Source: Planctomycetota bacterium
GTDB taxonomy: Bacteria > Planctomycetota > Phycisphaerae > UBA1845 > UTPLA1
Direction: 5' to 3'
Length of the DNA: 64,000 nucleotides
NCBI GenBank assembly: GCA_003576905.1
Contig: QEVG01000019.1
Span: forward strand, 50,531 to 114,530
Position 1 is the stretch's first letter, and each line of letters starts with the position of its first letter. Shown here piece after piece: positions 63,598-64,000 of the stretch. The notes below the pieces were generated by a model that did no database searches, had not been told where the DNA came from, and saw nothing but the letters and a program-made list of their open reading frames with translations. Both the position numbers and the translations under genes were made by a program.

Positions 63598-64000
63598 TCA
63601 AAGTGAGACCAATCGCCTTTCCGAATTGAGGATGGTTTCCGCTGCCGGGTAGGGCAGCAGGCGTTGGCGGATTCTCAGGTTCTCCTGCTTACGCAGTTGC
63701 CTGGCCGTGGTCAGTTTCCGGAGGCGCTCGGCCAGAAGCGCTTCCGGGTTCCCGCGATAATAATCGACCGGCCGCAGAAAGTTCAGGCTGCTGTGCAGCC
63801 GGTGATGGTTGTAATGATCGATCACGCCGTCGATGACCCGCCGGGCGGCGGCGAAGTCGCCCGCTGCGTCCCGGCCGGCGTCGCCCAGCGTCGCCAGCTG
63901 ATCGTCGATCCGCTCGCCGATGGTCCGATTGCACCGCTCGATCTCGGCGTTGTCGGTCGGCGTGTGCGGTCGGATCAGGTGATGTCCCACGTCCATCGCG
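63598..64000 (-). CDS. IS3-type transposase (integrase core), partial
   Basis: The last 134 codons of a DDE transposase whose 5' part lies outside the window. PHTPTDNAEIERCNRTIGER carries the final catalytic Glu, and VIDGVIDHYNHHRLHSSLNF with LRPVDYYRGN is the C-terminal signature of the rve_3/IS3 group. The frame is continuous up to the window end (the ATG at 63996 is internal). A basic tail (LRKLTTARQLRKQENLRIRQ) follows. It belongs to an insertion sequence whose right end must lie near 63.58 kb; the terminal repeat cannot be defined here. Confidence 0.85.
   Translation of the reverse strand, partial: AMDVGHHLIRPHTPTDNAEIERCNRTIGERIDDQLATLGDAGRDAAGDFAAARRVIDGVIDHYNHHRLHSSLNFLRPVDYYRGNPEALLAERLRKLTTARQLRKQENLRIRQRLLPYPAAETILNSERRLVSL
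63598..64000 (-). mobile_element. insertion sequence, IS3-like, 3' part
   Basis: Inferred from the partial transposase. The 3' inverted repeat is not recognisable with only one end in view. The neighbouring MORN-like gene begins immediately after the transposase stop, so the element end must overlap or closely precede that gene's start. Confidence 0.6.

Overview
The window is GC-rich and gene-dense, and it looks like a chromosomal segment of a planctomycete, probably of the Phycisphaerae or a related group. The support is indirect: bacterial microcompartment shell genes, an ECF sigma factor next to a Ser/Thr kinase with TPR repeats, several secreted proteins ending in dockerin-like calcium-binding repeats, Cys-rich GACC repeats, a choice-of-anchor L protein and a beta-helix protein. 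No rRNA or ribosomal protein gene is present, so the assignment is an inference.

Layout. 1-1.55 kb (minus): end of a microcompartment operon (tandem BMC-like shell protein, BMC-H, BMC-P, and the first 15 codons of a further gene). 1.66-12.3 kb: a membrane/TPR protein, a PQQ-propeller lipoprotein, dipeptidase PepD, the sigma/kinase pair and a GT-C-like membrane protein. 12.4-18.3 kb: phosphofructokinase, then a minus-strand group pabB, class IV aminotransferase, Nif3-like protein and SurA-like foldase. 18.5-25.6 kb: two membrane-anchored proteins of unknown function, a Maf/DUF115 glycosyltransferase coupled to a nucleotidyltransferase-like SPASM protein, and a secreted EEP-family phosphoesterase.

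25.6-26.8 kb holds what I consider the most novel item. A sigma70-like promoter is followed by two tandem genes for nearly identical 38-residue hydrophobic proteins. The copies differ by nine synonymous codons and one amino acid. Strong hairpins and a Rho-independent terminator follow. accD comes next.

27.9-43.7 kb: secreted and envelope proteins (porin-like barrel, FecR-domain protein, transglutaminase), a phosphodiesterase plus dual-specificity phosphatase, an ABC lipoprotein-release/MacB-type exporter, a PQQ-type sugar dehydrogenase with dockerin, and thiE. tRNA-Ala(GGC) lies at 43.75 kb behind a good promoter. 44-59 kb: an ECF sigma factor, four large dockerin-bearing secreted proteins (a GH15-like glucoamylase, a PPC-like protein, a beta-helix protein and an anchor-L protein), and an NSS transporter with its own 50-residue small subunit.

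59.4-62.4 kb is a complete arsenic operon: arsR, arsC, arsM and acr3, in transcription order on the minus strand. The right edge (62.4-64 kb) is accessory DNA: a MORN-like protein gene of lower GC directly abutting the 3' end of an IS3-type transposase that runs out of the window.
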